Positions 53,286-61,455 of a stretch of 64,000 nucleotides of DNA are shown one piece after another. This stretch comes from SIG636 sp045537905 (GTDB taxonomy: Bacteria > Bacillota > Clostridia > Oscillospirales > CAG-382). The position numbers were made by a program, and so were the translations under genes. Numbering within the stretch: the first letter of the stretch is position 1; each line of letters starts with the position of its first letter. The stretch spans positions 1-64,000 of the forward strand of contig JAZSQJ010000067.1 in assembly GCA_045537905.1 (NCBI GenBank). Direction: 5' to 3'. Under the pieces are notes generated by a model. It was not told the DNA's origin. It ran no database searches and saw nothing but the letters and a program-made list of their open reading frames with translations.

Positions 53286-53910
53286 CACTAATAGCCTCCT
53301 TGCCGTATTTTTCAAGCAAAGCCATCATTATAGCACCAAGTCCGTTGCTTACTATAATTATAGCTATAAAACTAAATACCTTAGGCTCCACAATGCCAGA
53401 TGCGGTGAAATAGAACATATCCGCAATAGAGTGTTCAAAGCCGCTGAGTATAAATACAGGTATACAGAAAATGATACCCGATATGGTATTTTTGCTTCTG
53501 TAAATGCAAACGGCAAGATACATAAGCACGCCGCAAAGCATACCGCGTATAATAGACTGCCCTATCTCCTGCTCCAATCTTGCCTCGCAGGCAAGCTTTG
53601 CAGTTTCAGCAAGGGCGGGTATAGCATACTTTACAGCCAAGCCCATTATTACGGTGCCGATTGCGTTACCCAGCAAGCCTAAAAGCAATACGGACCAGGC
53701 TTTTCTGCTGCCATCATCAACAAGAAAGCCAACCTTGCCAGTAAACAAGGAGTAGCCTCTGTAGCAGATAACCAACAAGGCAACGGCAAACAGTGTAGCA
53801 CCAACAAACTTTGTTGTAACATCGTTGGCGAGGGCAAGAAATACGCAACCGCCAATGGAAACCATCAAGCCTGCGGATATACCGCTGATTATACGCCTTA
53901 GCATATACAT
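53269..53910 (-). CDS. Formate/nitrite transporter-family channel
   Basis: This 213-residue membrane protein has six hydrophobic segments and the FNT pore motifs SIGGCVFLA, LFTGKVGF, LLGNAIGT and GFEHSIADMFYF with the central pore His. It is shorter than FocA-type channels (about 280). Its position inside the purine operon, between purM and purN and with fhs downstream, points to formate as substrate, feeding 10-formyl-THF synthesis. It overlaps both neighbours. Confidence 0.88.
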   Translation of the reverse strand: MYMLRRIISGISAGLMVSIGGCVFLALANDVTTKFVGATLFAVALLVICYRGYSLFTGKVGFLVDDGSRKAWSVLLLGLLGNAIGTVIMGLAVKYAIPALAETAKLACEARLEQEIGQSIIRGMLCGVLMYLAVCIYRSKNTISGIIFCIPVFILSGFEHSIADMFYFTASGIVEPKVFSFIAIIIVSNGLGAIMMALLEKYGKEAISDAKNG

Positions 53911-54941
53911 ATCTTTTCCTCGGACTCAATGATTTCGCCTATAACGTAAGCGTCTTCTCCGTTAGCCTTGAGTATAGCTATAGCCTTGTCAACATCCTCG
54001 GCGCCAACAACAACGCTCATACCAACGCCCATATTGAAGGTATTGAACATATCTCTTTCAGAAATGCCGCCCGTCTTTGCGATGAGGTCGAATATAGGAA
54101 GTATCTTAACTGCGGACTTTTCTATCCTTGCGCCAAGACCTTCGGGAATGCTACGGGGAATGTTCTCGTAGAAGCCGCCGCCTGTTATATGAGAGATGCC
54201 CTTAACCGCAACCTCTTCAAGCAAAGCAAGGATGGGCTTAACGTAAATCCTTGTAGGAGCAAGCAAAGTTTCGCCTATAGACTTACCGCCAAGCTCTGCA
54301 ACGGGAGTCTTTATATCCTTGTTCTCGACGTCAAACACCTTACGAACAAGAGAAAAACCGTTGGAGTGAACGCCGGAGGAAGGAAGAGCTATAACCACGT
54401 CGCCTGCCTTCATAGTCTTGTTGTCGATAATCTTAGCCTTATCAACGATACCTGTGCAATAGCCTGCAAGGTCGTATTCATCCACGGGGTAAAAACCGGG
54501 CATTTCTGCTGTTTCGCCGCCGATAAGAGCCGCACCGGACTGTACACAGCCATCGCAAACGCCCTTAACTATATCAGCAATACGCTCAGGAACGTTTTTA
54601 CCGCAAGCGATATAATCAAGGAAAAACAGGGGTTTTGCACCGCTACAGATAATATCGTTTACACACATTGCAACACAGTCGATACCAACCGTGTCGTGCT
54701 TGTCCATAATAAAAGCAATCTTAAGCTTAGTGCCAACACCGTCGGTGCCGCTGACAAGTACAGGACGGCTTATACCGGTAAGATCAAGCTCAAACAAGCC
54801 GCCAAAGCCGCCAACGTCAGAGCAAACACCTTTTGTAAGGGTAGTTGCAATATGTTTTTTCATAAGCTCAACAGCCTTGTAACCTGCTGTTATATCAACG
54901 CCCGCTGCTGCGTAGCTATCAGATTTGGATTGTGTATGCAT
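53898..54941 (-). CDS. purM: Phosphoribosylformylglycinamidine cyclo-ligase
   Basis: This 347-residue AIR synthetase closes the imidazole ring. It has the start SYAAAGVDITAGYKAVE, the ATP motif LVSGTDGVGTKLK, GGETAEMPGFY and HITGGGFYENI. The start at 54941 follows GGAAAGGAA; an upstream ATG at 54977 lies in the purF end. Confidence 0.96.
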   Translation of the reverse strand: MHTQSKSDSYAAAGVDITAGYKAVELMKKHIATTLTKGVCSDVGGFGGLFELDLTGISRPVLVSGTDGVGTKLKIAFIMDKHDTVGIDCVAMCVNDIICSGAKPLFFLDYIACGKNVPERIADIVKGVCDGCVQSGAALIGGETAEMPGFYPVDEYDLAGYCTGIVDKAKIIDNKTMKAGDVVIALPSSGVHSNGFSLVRKVFDVENKDIKTPVAELGGKSIGETLLAPTRIYVKPILALLEEVAVKGISHITGGGFYENIPRSIPEGLGARIEKSAVKILPIFDLIAKTGGISERDMFNTFNMGVGMSVVVGAEDVDKAIAILKANGEDAYVIGEIIESEEKICIC

Positions 54942-54946
54942 AATTA

Positions 54947-56371
54947 TTATTCCTTTCCGTTCCAGCAATAGGTACAAAGCTTACAGGGCTCGATACCTAT
55001 AGCGTCTATTAAACCTTGTAATGACTGAAATTCAATTGAAGCCAAATGTAGCTCTTTGCAAATCTTTTCTCTGAACTTTTTACCGCGTTCGGTAGAAGAA
55101 TCGCTGTATTCCTCGATATACTTAAAACCTTCTTCACCCTCAAGCTCCATAATAACACGGCGTGCAATAAGCTCCATGTCGTTGGTAGCCCTTGTAAAGT
55201 TAAGGTACTTACAGCCAAACATTATAGGAGGACAAGCGGAACGCATATGCACTGCCTTTGCCCCGTTTTCGTAAAGGAAATCTACCGTTTCCTTAAGCTG
55301 AGTACCTCGTACAATCGAGTCGTCAACAAACAACAAGCTTTTGTCGATAATAAGCTCGTGTACCGGTATCTGCTTCATTTTTGCAACTTTTCTGCGTTCC
55401 TTTTGACTGGTAGGCATAAAGCTACGAGCCCAAGTGGGAGTGTATTTTATAAAAGCTCTTGCAAAAGGTAAGCTGCTTTTATTGGCGTATCCTATTGCGT
55501 GAGGCGTGCCCGAATCGGGAACACCGCCGATATAGTCAACGTCCACTGCATTACCTACGTGCATATCGTGCTCCGCCATTATCTCACCGTTGCGGTAACG
55601 CATCATTTCTACGTTAACACCCTCATACGTAGACGTAGGGTAACCGTAATAGCTCCACAAGAAGGAGCAAACACGCATCTCCTTGCCTGGAGCCGAAAGA
55701 ACGGTAACGCTATCAGCAGTGATTTCCACTATCTCGCCCGGACCAAGCTCCTTTATTCTTTCATATTCAAGCTTGATATAAGCAAAATCCTCAAAGGAAA
55801 CGCAATGTCCGGTCTCGCTTTTGCCCACGGTAACAGGAGTTCTGCCCAATCTGTCACGGGCAGCTATAATAGAGCCGTCATCCTTAAGCACCAGTATAGA
55901 AGCAGAGCCCTCTATTTCCTTTTGAGCAAATTTGATACCTTCGATAAAATTGCTCTTTTGATTTATCAAAGCAGCAACAAGCTCGGTGCTGTTAATGTTG
56001 CCGCTGGTCATTGCATTAAAATGACCGCCGCTAAAGGATAGATAATGGTCAACCAGACTATCAGAGTTATTAATTATGCCGATAACACAAATGGCATAGG
56101 TACCAAGACTGGACCTTATAAGCAGAGGTTGAGGGTCGTAGTCACTGATACAGCCTATGGCAGAGTTGCCCTGCATCTCCTCAAACACGTGCTCAAACTT
56201 AGTCCTAAATGGTGAATTTTCAATATTATGTATTACACGCTGTAAGCCTATTTTTTCATCAAAAACAGCCATACCTCCGCGGCGCGTGCCAAGATGTGAG
56301 TGGTAGTCTGTTCCAAAGAAAACATCACCTACAGCATCGCCTTTGCAAGCAGCACCAAAAAACCCGCCCAT
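54947..56371 (-). CDS. purF: Amidophosphoribosyltransferase-like protein lacking the N-terminal catalytic cysteine
   Basis: This 474-residue protein has the PurF layout: an N-terminal Ntn glutaminase-like domain (GTRRGGMAVFD, SGNINSTELV, RDRLGRTPV) and a C-terminal phosphoribosyltransferase with PRPP loop LFVDDSIVRGTQ. A C-terminal CKLCTYC cluster follows. Normal PurF begins with Cys as residue 1 after processing (CGVFG). Here it begins MGGFFGAAC, with AAGGAGGGAG fixing the start, so the nucleophile is absent. I recall similar MGGFFG starts in related clostridia. It may use free ammonia or a partner glutaminase to make phosphoribosylamine. Confidence 0.87.
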   Translation of the reverse strand: MGGFFGAACKGDAVGDVFFGTDYHSHLGTRRGGMAVFDEKIGLQRVIHNIENSPFRTKFEHVFEEMQGNSAIGCISDYDPQPLLIRSSLGTYAICVIGIINNSDSLVDHYLSFSGGHFNAMTSGNINSTELVAALINQKSNFIEGIKFAQKEIEGSASILVLKDDGSIIAARDRLGRTPVTVGKSETGHCVSFEDFAYIKLEYERIKELGPGEIVEITADSVTVLSAPGKEMRVCSFLWSYYGYPTSTYEGVNVEMMRYRNGEIMAEHDMHVGNAVDVDYIGGVPDSGTPHAIGYANKSSLPFARAFIKYTPTWARSFMPTSQKERRKVAKMKQIPVHELIIDKSLLFVDDSIVRGTQLKETVDFLYENGAKAVHMRSACPPIMFGCKYLNFTRATNDMELIARRVIMELEGEEGFKYIEEYSDSSTERGKKFREKICKELHLASIEFQSLQGLIDAIGIEPCKLCTYCWNGKE

Positions 56372-56400
56372 AAACTCCCTCCTTATAATAGTACTATATA

Positions 56401-56895
56401 CTAACCGTTAAAACTTTCAGAAATAGCCGCATCCTTTTCAAGAACCTTCTTAGCGTCAGACGCACGCTTTGCGTTTAACTTATCAGCAAGGGCGCTATCC
56501 TCAACCGCTATAATCTGTGCGGCAAGCAGTGCGGCGTTTGCACCGCCGTTTATTGCTACTGTTGCTACGGGGATACCGCTGGGCATCTGTACAGTAGAGA
56601 GCAATGCGTCCAGACCGTCAAGATTAGAAGACTTACAAGGTATACCTATAACAGGCAGGGTTGTATTAGCCGCAATTGCACCTGCAAGGTGTGCCGCCAT
56701 ACCTGCCGCAGCAATAATAACGCCAAAGCCCTTGTCGCGGGCGGTAAGGGCAAAATCCCTTGCCTGCTCCGGCGTTCTGTGGGCGGAATATACGTGCACC
56801 TCGAAAGGAACACCTAAAGAGCTTAAGGTATCGGTAGCTTTTTGTATAATAGGAAGGTCGCTATCGCTCCCCATAACTATACCAACTTTTTTCAT
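56401..56895 (-). CDS. purE: N5-carboxyaminoimidazole ribonucleotide mutase / AIR carboxylase
   Basis: This 164-residue PurE has GSDSDLPIIQKA and SAHRTPEQ, the AIR-binding motifs, and GMAAHLAG. No purK is in the window, so it may be the direct CO2-using type or rely on PurK elsewhere. It is the first gene behind the ZTP riboswitch, with AGGAGG six bases before the ATG at 56895. Confidence 0.95.
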   Translation of the reverse strand: MKKVGIVMGSDSDLPIIQKATDTLSSLGVPFEVHVYSAHRTPEQARDFALTARDKGFGVIIAAAGMAAHLAGAIAANTTLPVIGIPCKSSNLDGLDALLSTVQMPSGIPVATVAINGGANAALLAAQIIAVEDSALADKLNAKRASDAKKVLEKDAAISESFNG

Positions 56896-56909
56896 AAAGT
56901 AACCTCCTG

Positions 56910-56954
56910 AAACAAAAACAAGGCACACTTAACTTGTAAAAAGTAAAGTGTGCC
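56910..56954 (-). terminator. Riboswitch-controlled terminator before purE
   Basis: On the minus strand GGCACACTT (56946-56954) pairs with AAGTGTGCC (56922-56930), with further pairing toward the loop, followed by TTGTTTTTGTTT. Its 5' arm reuses the end of the aptamer core (TGGGCA), so ligand binding and terminator formation exclude each other: an ON switch. Confidence 0.88.
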
Positions 56955-57040
56955 CAGACGGTCGGCTTTAACGCAAAAAACATACATTCTTTGTTCCCTT
57001 GTGGTAACCCACAATAATCCGTCAGTAGCAAAGAATGGCA
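56951..57040 (-). ncRNA. ZTP/ZMP riboswitch (pfl motif)
   Basis: Read on the minus strand the RNA has P1 CATTCTTTG / CAAAGAATG and, inside it, ACTGACGG followed by the hairpin TTGTGG-GTTA-CCACAA and AGGGAA. After a linker comes the conserved 3' part GCCGACCGTCTGGGC. GACGG pairs with CCGTC to make the pseudoknot. This agrees closely with my memory of the Fusobacterium ulcerans ZTP aptamer (shared ACUGACGG and GCCGACCGUCUGGGC blocks). The RNA senses ZTP/ZMP, which build up when 10-formyl-THF is short, and would turn on the purine/fhs operon by preventing the terminator at 56910-56954. Confidence 0.92.
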
Positions 57041-57052
57041 ATCGGTGTCTTT

Positions 57053-57081
57053 ATTATAACACCCATGTTATTTGGTGTCAA
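57053..57081 (-). promoter_or_regulatory. Consensus sigma-A promoter of the purine operon
   Basis: On the minus strand TTGACA (57076-57081), 17-base spacer, TATAAT (57053-57058), about 13 bases before the riboswitch aptamer. Confidence 0.9.
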
Positions 57082-57119
57082 GGCACGCTTTGATATTTTA
57101 TGATATTTTTATTAAAATC

Positions 57120-57539
57120 TTATATCTTAGCTTCGGTTTCGCAATACAGGCAACGGTAAACAACGTCCTTACCCTTTGCAAGGGTAAACACGTGAGACAG
57201 CTCCTGCTCAACGGAAGTGATACAGCGGGGATTTTTACACTTTATAACACTAGTCAAAACCTTGGGTGTATCAATCGTACGCTTGCTTACCAACTCACCG
57301 TTTTTGATAATATTCACGGTAGCGTTAGGGTCAACAAAGCCGATAACGTCAAAGTCCAGCGTGATGTCGGCATCAATTTTGATGATGTCCTTTTTACCCA
57401 TTTTTTTGCTTGCAACGTTTTTAATTATCGCAACAGAGCAGTCAAAATTATCAAGATGCAAAAGGTCGTACAACCTCATACCCCTACCTGCGGTAATATG
57501 GTCAATTACAACACCGTTAGTGATGGAGTCGATATTCAT
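57120..57539 (-). CDS. pyrI: Aspartate carbamoyltransferase regulatory chain
   Basis: This 139-residue PyrI has the allosteric domain (start MNIDSITNGVVIDHI) and a C-terminal zinc domain with CKNPRCI and CLYC cysteines that contacts PyrB. It confers nucleotide feedback on aspartate transcarbamoylase. It is coupled to pyrB by an ATGA overlap and is the last pyr gene. I see no terminator between it and the purine promoter. Confidence 0.95.
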   Translation of the reverse strand: MNIDSITNGVVIDHITAGRGMRLYDLLHLDNFDCSVAIIKNVASKKMGKKDIIKIDADITLDFDVIGFVDPNATVNIIKNGELVSKRTIDTPKVLTSVIKCKNPRCITSVEQELSHVFTLAKGKDVVYRCLYCETEAKI

Positions 57540-58456
57540 TTCTTAGCCTCCTCCAACAATTTTAGTATCAAAGCCATACGCATATATTTGCCGTTAAGCA
57601 CCTGCTTGAAATAACAGGCTCTGGGATCATCGTCAATAGCAACGCTTATCTCGTTTACACGAGGCAGTGGATGCATGATGCAAAGGTCTGACTTGGCACC
57701 CTGAAGCTTTTTAGGCTCTAATATATAGCTATCCTTCAAACGGAGATAGTCCTCCTCGTTGAAGAAACGCTCTCTCTGCACACGGGTCATATACAGAATA
57801 TCAAGCTGAGGCATCGCATCCTCAAGGCTGGTGGTTTCCTCATACTCAATGCCGTTTTTATCAAGAACGTCGTTTTTTACATAACCGGGAAGCGCCAGCT
57901 CCTCAGGAGAAATAAGCACAACCTTTATGCCTTTGTATCTGGACATAGCATTGATAAGAGAGTGTACGGTTCTGCCAAACTTAAGGTCGCCGCAAAAGCC
58001 TATGGTAAGGTTATCAAATCTACCCTTTTCCCGGTGTATAGTTAAAAGGTCTGCCAAGGTTTGGGTAGGATGGTTGTGACCGCCGTCACCTGCGTTGATA
58101 ACGGGTATGCTGGCATTAATAGCCGCAACCAGCGGTGCGCCCTCCTTGGGATGACGCATTGCAACAATATCGGCATAACAACTAACGGTTTTTGCAGTAT
58201 CCGCAACGCTCTCACCCTTAGCGGCAGAGGAATTGTCTGCAGAGGAAAAGCCTATCACGTTGCCGCCCAGCTCATACATTGCCGCCTCGAAGCTGAGCCT
58301 TGTTCTGGTAGAAGGCTCAAAGAACAAAGTGGCAAGCTTTTTACCCTTGCACTTTTCGGAATATGCAGAAGGATTTGCAATAATATCCTCTGCGGTGGCT
58401 ATAAGCTCATCAAGCTCGTTGGTCGATAAATCCAGAATATCAATCAGGCTTCTCAT
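57536..58456 (-). CDS. pyrB: Aspartate carbamoyltransferase catalytic chain
   Basis: This 306-residue enzyme makes carbamoyl-aspartate. Carbamoyl-phosphate site STRTRLSFE and aspartate-loop HPTQTLADLLT are present, and the length is normal. It pairs with PyrI encoded by the overlapping gene. It lies two bases after pyrE. Confidence 0.96.
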   Translation of the reverse strand: MRSLIDILDLSTNELDELIATAEDIIANPSAYSEKCKGKKLATLFFEPSTRTRLSFEAAMYELGGNVIGFSSADNSSAAKGESVADTAKTVSCYADIVAMRHPKEGAPLVAAINASIPVINAGDGGHNHPTQTLADLLTIHREKGRFDNLTIGFCGDLKFGRTVHSLINAMSRYKGIKVVLISPEELALPGYVKNDVLDKNGIEYEETTSLEDAMPQLDILYMTRVQRERFFNEEDYLRLKDSYILEPKKLQGAKSDLCIMHPLPRVNEISVAIDDDPRACYFKQVLNGKYMRMALILKLLEEAKK

Positions 58457-58458
58457 TA

Positions 58459-59097
58459 TTAAGCACCCGCATTAATCCAGCTCTCATCGGAGGGATTGTT
58501 TCTGAAAGCTATAAGCTTTTGAATTTCTTCGGGCTTAATATAACCTTCTTCAGCTGCAACCTCTGCGATAACGTCAAAGTTTGTGAGGGATATATTCTTA
58601 ACCTCAGCAGCCGCCAAACGCTCAAGACCCTTTTTCATACCGTAGGTGAAGATGCTGACAACGCCAAGCACCTCGGCACCGGCTTCTCGAAGCACGTTAA
58701 CAACCTCGATAACGCTACCGCCTGTAGAGATAAGGTCTTCAACAACAACAACCTTCTGTCCCTTTTCAAGCTTGCCCTCTATCTGGTTCTGTCTACCGTG
58801 ATCCTTTGCACCGGAACGAACGTAACCCATAGGCATATCAAGCAAATGAGCGGTTATAGCTGCATGAGCAATACCGGCAGTAGAAGTACCCATAAGCACC
58901 TCTGCATCGGGATAGTTTTCTTTAATTAACGTAGCAAGTCCGTTTTCAACATCGTTGCGAACTGCTGTAGAAGTAAGAGTAAGTCTGTTATCACAGTAAA
59001 CGGGGCTTTTAATACCGCTTGCCCACGTAAAGGGTTCCTGAGGGCGGAAGAAAACAGCACCTATAGAAAGTAAATCTTTAGCAATCAGCTTTTGCAT
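58459..59097 (-). CDS. pyrE: Orotate phosphoribosyltransferase
   Basis: This 212-residue enzyme links orotate to PRPP, giving OMP. The PRPP motif is VVVVEDLISTGGS and the sequence has FTWASGIKSPVYCDNR near the start. It lies 15 bases after pyrF. Confidence 0.95.
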   Translation of the reverse strand: MQKLIAKDLLSIGAVFFRPQEPFTWASGIKSPVYCDNRLTLTSTAVRNDVENGLATLIKENYPDAEVLMGTSTAGIAHAAITAHLLDMPMGYVRSGAKDHGRQNQIEGKLEKGQKVVVVEDLISTGGSVIEVVNVLREAGAEVLGVVSIFTYGMKKGLERLAAAEVKNISLTNFDVIAEVAAEEGYIKPEEIQKLIAFRNNPSDESWINAGA

Positions 59098-59112
59098 AAC
59101 CTTATATCTCCT

Positions 59113-59811
59113 TTAATCTACAAATTCTCTGACACAACGCTCGTAAGCGGCAACAGGATCCTCAGCCGCAGTAATGGGTCTGCCCACGACTATATAATCA
59201 GAGCCGATTTCCTTAGCCTGTGCAGGAGTCATCACTCGCTTTTGGTCGCCCACTTCCCCATCGGCAAAGCGTACACCGGGGGTCACGGTTATAAAATCGT
59301 TGCCGCAAAGCTCGTGGACCTTGCCAGCCTCCAAAGGAGAGCACACCACGCCGTCAAGCCCTGCAGACTTTGCGTTGCTTGCGTAATGCATAACAACCTC
59401 GTCCATGGGGCGGTTGATAAGCAAATCCTTTTCAAGGCTTTCCTGATCAGTAGAAGTAAGCTGAGTAACAGCTATAAGCAAGGGTCTTGTGCCGTCGGGT
59501 CTGGTAAGACCCTCAATAGCCGCCTTCATCATATTGATCGTACCGGCAGCATGAAGGTTGCACAAATCCACATCAAGACCTGACAGAACCGCCATAGATT
59601 TTTTTACCGTATTGGGAATATCGTGAAGCTTAAGGTCGAGGAAAATCTTATGACCGCGTTTTTTAATCTCCTTAACTATCTGAGGGCCTGCTCCGTAAAA
59701 AAGCTCCATACCTATCTTTACAAAAGGCTTTTTACCCTCAAACTTATCTAAAAATTCAAGCACCTTTTCCTCATTGGGAAAATCACAAGCAATAATTACA
59801 TCCTTGCCCAT
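59113..59811 (-). CDS. pyrF: Orotidine 5'-phosphate decarboxylase
   Basis: This 232-residue TIM-barrel enzyme converts OMP to UMP. The catalytic motif DLKLHDIPNTV is at about 62-72; VKIGMELF and TPGVRFADGE are also present. It overlaps pyrD by one base. Confidence 0.96.
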   Translation of the reverse strand: MGKDVIIACDFPNEEKVLEFLDKFEGKKPFVKIGMELFYGAGPQIVKEIKKRGHKIFLDLKLHDIPNTVKKSMAVLSGLDVDLCNLHAAGTINMMKAAIEGLTRPDGTRPLLIAVTQLTSTDQESLEKDLLINRPMDEVVMHYASNAKSAGLDGVVCSPLEAGKVHELCGNDFITVTPGVRFADGEVGDQKRVMTPAQAKEIGSDYIVVGRPITAAEDPVAAYERCVREFVD

Positions 59812-60722
59812 TACAAGGCACCTCCTATTATATCCTTCAAATTATCAATTTTGTATTTTTTCATCACCGACGGAAGCTCGTCTATAATCTTCTTGCAAGC
59901 ATAAGGGTCCACAAGATTTGCGGCCCCCACCTCAACGGCGGTAGCACCTGCAAGCATCATCTCTATAACGTCCTCGGCACTGCTTACACCGCCCATACCA
60001 ACAACGGGTATAGATACAGCCTTTGCAACCTGATATACCATACGAAGGGCAACGGGGAATATGGCATTACCCGAAAAGCCACCCATTTTATTAGCTATAA
60101 CAGGCTTTTTAGTGCGTAGGTCTATACGCATACCAAGCAAGGTATTTATAAGGCTTATACCGTCTGCACCTGCTGCCTCACAAGCCTTTGCTATTGAAAC
60201 TATGTCGGTTACATTGGGAGACAGCTTAATAATTACAGGCTTGGTTGTAACAGCCTTAACTGCCCTTGTTACCGCTGCAGCCGCATCGGGACTGGTGCCA
60301 AAGCTCATACCCCCGCCGTGAACGTTGGGACAGCTTACGTTAACCTCCAGCCAGCCAACCTGCTCACAGGCGTCAAGCTTTTCACAGGTATAGGCATAAT
60401 CCTCAATAGAAAAACCGCTGACGTTTGCCATAACCTTTTTATTAAAGCATTTTGCAAGCCTTGGCAGCTCCTCACCTATAACCTTTTCAACACCCGGATT
60501 CTGCAAGCCTACGGCGTTTATCATACCCGCAGTGCATTCTGCAATTCTGGGTGTAGGGTTGCCAAAACGAGGCTCCTTGGTAGTACCCTTGAAGGAAAAG
60601 CTACCCAAAACGTTTATATCGTAAAGCTCTGCAAACTCATAACCGTAACCGAAGGTACCGCTTGCGGGAATAACGGGGTTATCAAGCTGGATACCGCACA
60701 GGGTTACACTTAGCTTTCCCAC
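59811..60722 (-). CDS. pyrD: Dihydroorotate dehydrogenase B, catalytic subunit
   Basis: This 303-residue FMN enzyme oxidises dihydroorotate. The class 1B signature is the active Cys in NVSCPNVHGGG and the motif NAVGLQNPG. It works with PyrK, whose gene overlaps by 13 bases upstream, to pass electrons to NAD. Confidence 0.95.
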   Translation of the reverse strand: MGKLSVTLCGIQLDNPVIPASGTFGYGYEFAELYDINVLGSFSFKGTTKEPRFGNPTPRIAECTAGMINAVGLQNPGVEKVIGEELPRLAKCFNKKVMANVSGFSIEDYAYTCEKLDACEQVGWLEVNVSCPNVHGGGMSFGTSPDAAAAVTRAVKAVTTKPVIIKLSPNVTDIVSIAKACEAAGADGISLINTLLGMRIDLRTKKPVIANKMGGFSGNAIFPVALRMVYQVAKAVSIPVVGMGGVSSAEDVIEMMLAGATAVEVGAANLVDPYACKKIIDELPSVMKKYKIDNLKDIIGGAL

Positions 60723-61444
60723 AGTATCTCCTCCTTCTTAAGAACAGGTCCTTCCTTGCAAATACGCTTGTAACCTGTTATCGTCTTGCAGGAGCAGCCC
60801 ATACAAGCACCAAAGCCGCACCCCATTCTTTCCTCAAAGCTGAACTGACCGCTGCTCTGCGTTGCACCGAATACGGCTTTTAACATAGGCTCGGGACCGC
60901 AGGTGTAAAAATAGCTATATTCCACACCCTCAAGGGCGGTGGTTACAAAGCCCTTTATGCCATAGCTGCCGTCAACGGTGGTTACCAAAACTTTGGCGCC
61001 TAAGTCAGCAAATTCTTTTTCGTAAAAAACCTCTTCCGCCTTGTTAAAGCCAAGTATAACGGTAGGCTTCTTCCCTTCTGCAATCAACTGCTTTGCAAGC
61101 ATATACAGAGGAGGCACGCCAACACCGCCGCCAAGAAGAACGGGAGCGTCACCGGAAAGGCCGGTGTCGTAGCCGTTACCAAGACCTGTAAGAACATCCA
61201 AGGTACCGCCTTGCATAGCACTCATTTGTTCGGTACCCTTACCAACCACCTTATAAATAATGGTAACCGTATCCTCCGTTACATCGCAAACGGATATAGG
61301 ACGCCTTAAAAACAAACCGTCAAGCTTAACGTTGATAAACTGCCCCGGAACTGTTATATCAGACACATCGCCCCCTAAAACCATTTTATAGACGTTGTCG
61401 GTAAGCTTTACATTTGAAATTACCGAAAAAAGACCTTGTTTCAT
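60710..61444 (-). CDS. pyrK: Dihydroorotate dehydrogenase B, electron-transfer subunit
   Basis: This 244-residue subunit (one more if the ATG at 61447 is used) binds FAD (LRRPISVCD) and a 2Fe-2S cluster with four cysteines in CGFGACMGCSCK and RICKEGP. It links PyrD to NAD. AAGGAG lies before ATGATG; the second ATG has the better spacing. Confidence 0.94.
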   Translation of the reverse strand: MKQGLFSVISNVKLTDNVYKMVLGGDVSDITVPGQFINVKLDGLFLRRPISVCDVTEDTVTIIYKVVGKGTEQMSAMQGGTLDVLTGLGNGYDTGLSGDAPVLLGGGVGVPPLYMLAKQLIAEGKKPTVILGFNKAEEVFYEKEFADLGAKVLVTTVDGSYGIKGFVTTALEGVEYSYFYTCGPEPMLKAVFGATQSSGQFSFEERMGCGFGACMGCSCKTITGYKRICKEGPVLKKEEILWES

Positions 61445-61455
61445 CATTTTACTCC

